A DNA stretch of 64,000 nt from Thunnus maccoyii (Eukaryota; Chordata; Actinopteri; Scombriformes; Scombridae), in NCBI RefSeq assembly GCF_910596095.1, contig NC_056552.1:7669111-7733110 (forward strand), given 5' to 3'. The notes under the pieces were generated by a model. That model had not been told where the DNA came from. It worked only from the letters and a program-made list of their open reading frames with translations, and made no database searches. The position numbers and the translations under genes were made by a program. Shown here piece by piece: positions 63,644 to 64,000 of the stretch (the first letter of the stretch is position 1; each line of letters starts with the position of its first letter).

Positions 63644-64000
63644 GTGAGCATGGGATGATGATTCAGAGTCATAATTATAATTTTGTGAATGTATATGTGC
63701 GTGTGTGTATATGTTGACTTTCTCTTATTTGAAACAACTTTTGGATACTTTCAGGTACTAATTGATTTTTAGTTTCAAAGTTGACCAAACCTTTAAATTT
63801 TAGAGTCTCTAATTTAATAAAAAAAAGTGTGTTTGTTGGTTCTCTATAAGTGGTTTTGTTTTACTTCAATTCAGTTTTAGTTTGTTAGAATCAATTCTTT
63901 AGCATTTCCACTTCTTTTTCCACTGTATCAAAAATTTGTTCTAAATTCTTACCACAACAAAATAAATTTGTATCATCTGCAAATAATAGTTTTTAATAAT
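63644..64000 (+). other. Start of the next fbxw10 intron
   Basis: Begins with GTGAGC after the WD-repeat exon. AT-rich, no further exon before the window ends. Confidence 0.6.

Overview
The window is vertebrate nuclear DNA, almost certainly from a ray-finned (teleost) fish. The genes are split into many small GT-AG exons. The gene order col1a1 - sgca - ppp1r9b matches the mammalian COL1A1-SGCA-PPP1R9B block. The introns carry short palindromic MITE-like elements and LINE tails of kinds common in percomorph genomes. I had only the sequence; identifications rest on reading exons, splice sites and protein motifs against families I know.

Layout. (1) 252-14912, + strand: a fibrillar collagen alpha-1(I)-type gene, open at its 5' end, 46 coding exons, with 3' UTR to about 16055. 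The triple helix counts to exactly 1014 residues, but the C-propeptide lacks both cysteines used for inter-chain disulfides. This suggests the second teleost paralogue (col1a1b, alpha-3(I)-like). (2) 17713-24268, - strand: complete sgca (alpha-sarcoglycan, 391 aa, 9 exons). One intron has a GC donor, and another holds a 1.15-kb minisatellite built on the telomere hexamer. (3) 24269-28971: intergenic, with a long AT-rich tandem array bounded by MITE-like ends. (4) 28972-51524, + strand: ppp1r9b (spinophilin/neurabin-2), 10 exons. The reading frame is broken at a run of seven G in exon 1, and intron 1 (11.6 kb) is full of repeats. (5) 53289-58897, - strand: a PR/SET plus C2H2 zinc-finger gene resembling the PRDM9-beta type of fish. 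It has no KRAB domain, and all three tyrosines of the methyltransferase site are replaced. (6) 59785-59855, +: tRNA-Gly(CCC). (7) 60975 to beyond the window, +: the 5' part of fbxw10 (F-box plus WD40).

The genes are not one pathway. Collagen I, alpha-sarcoglycan (dystrophin complex of muscle) and spinophilin (PP1 and actin scaffold) are simply old neighbours. ppp1r9b and the prdm9-like gene are tail to tail and probably overlap in their 3' UTRs. The prdm9-like gene and fbxw10 are head to head, with the tRNA between them.

I see no prokaryote-style system, CRISPR array or complete autonomous transposon. The most notable signals are the telomere-repeat minisatellite in the sgca intron, the PR/SET gene with a probably dead catalytic site, the cysteine-poor collagen C-propeptide, and the MITE with an inflated internal minisatellite at 26873-28343.
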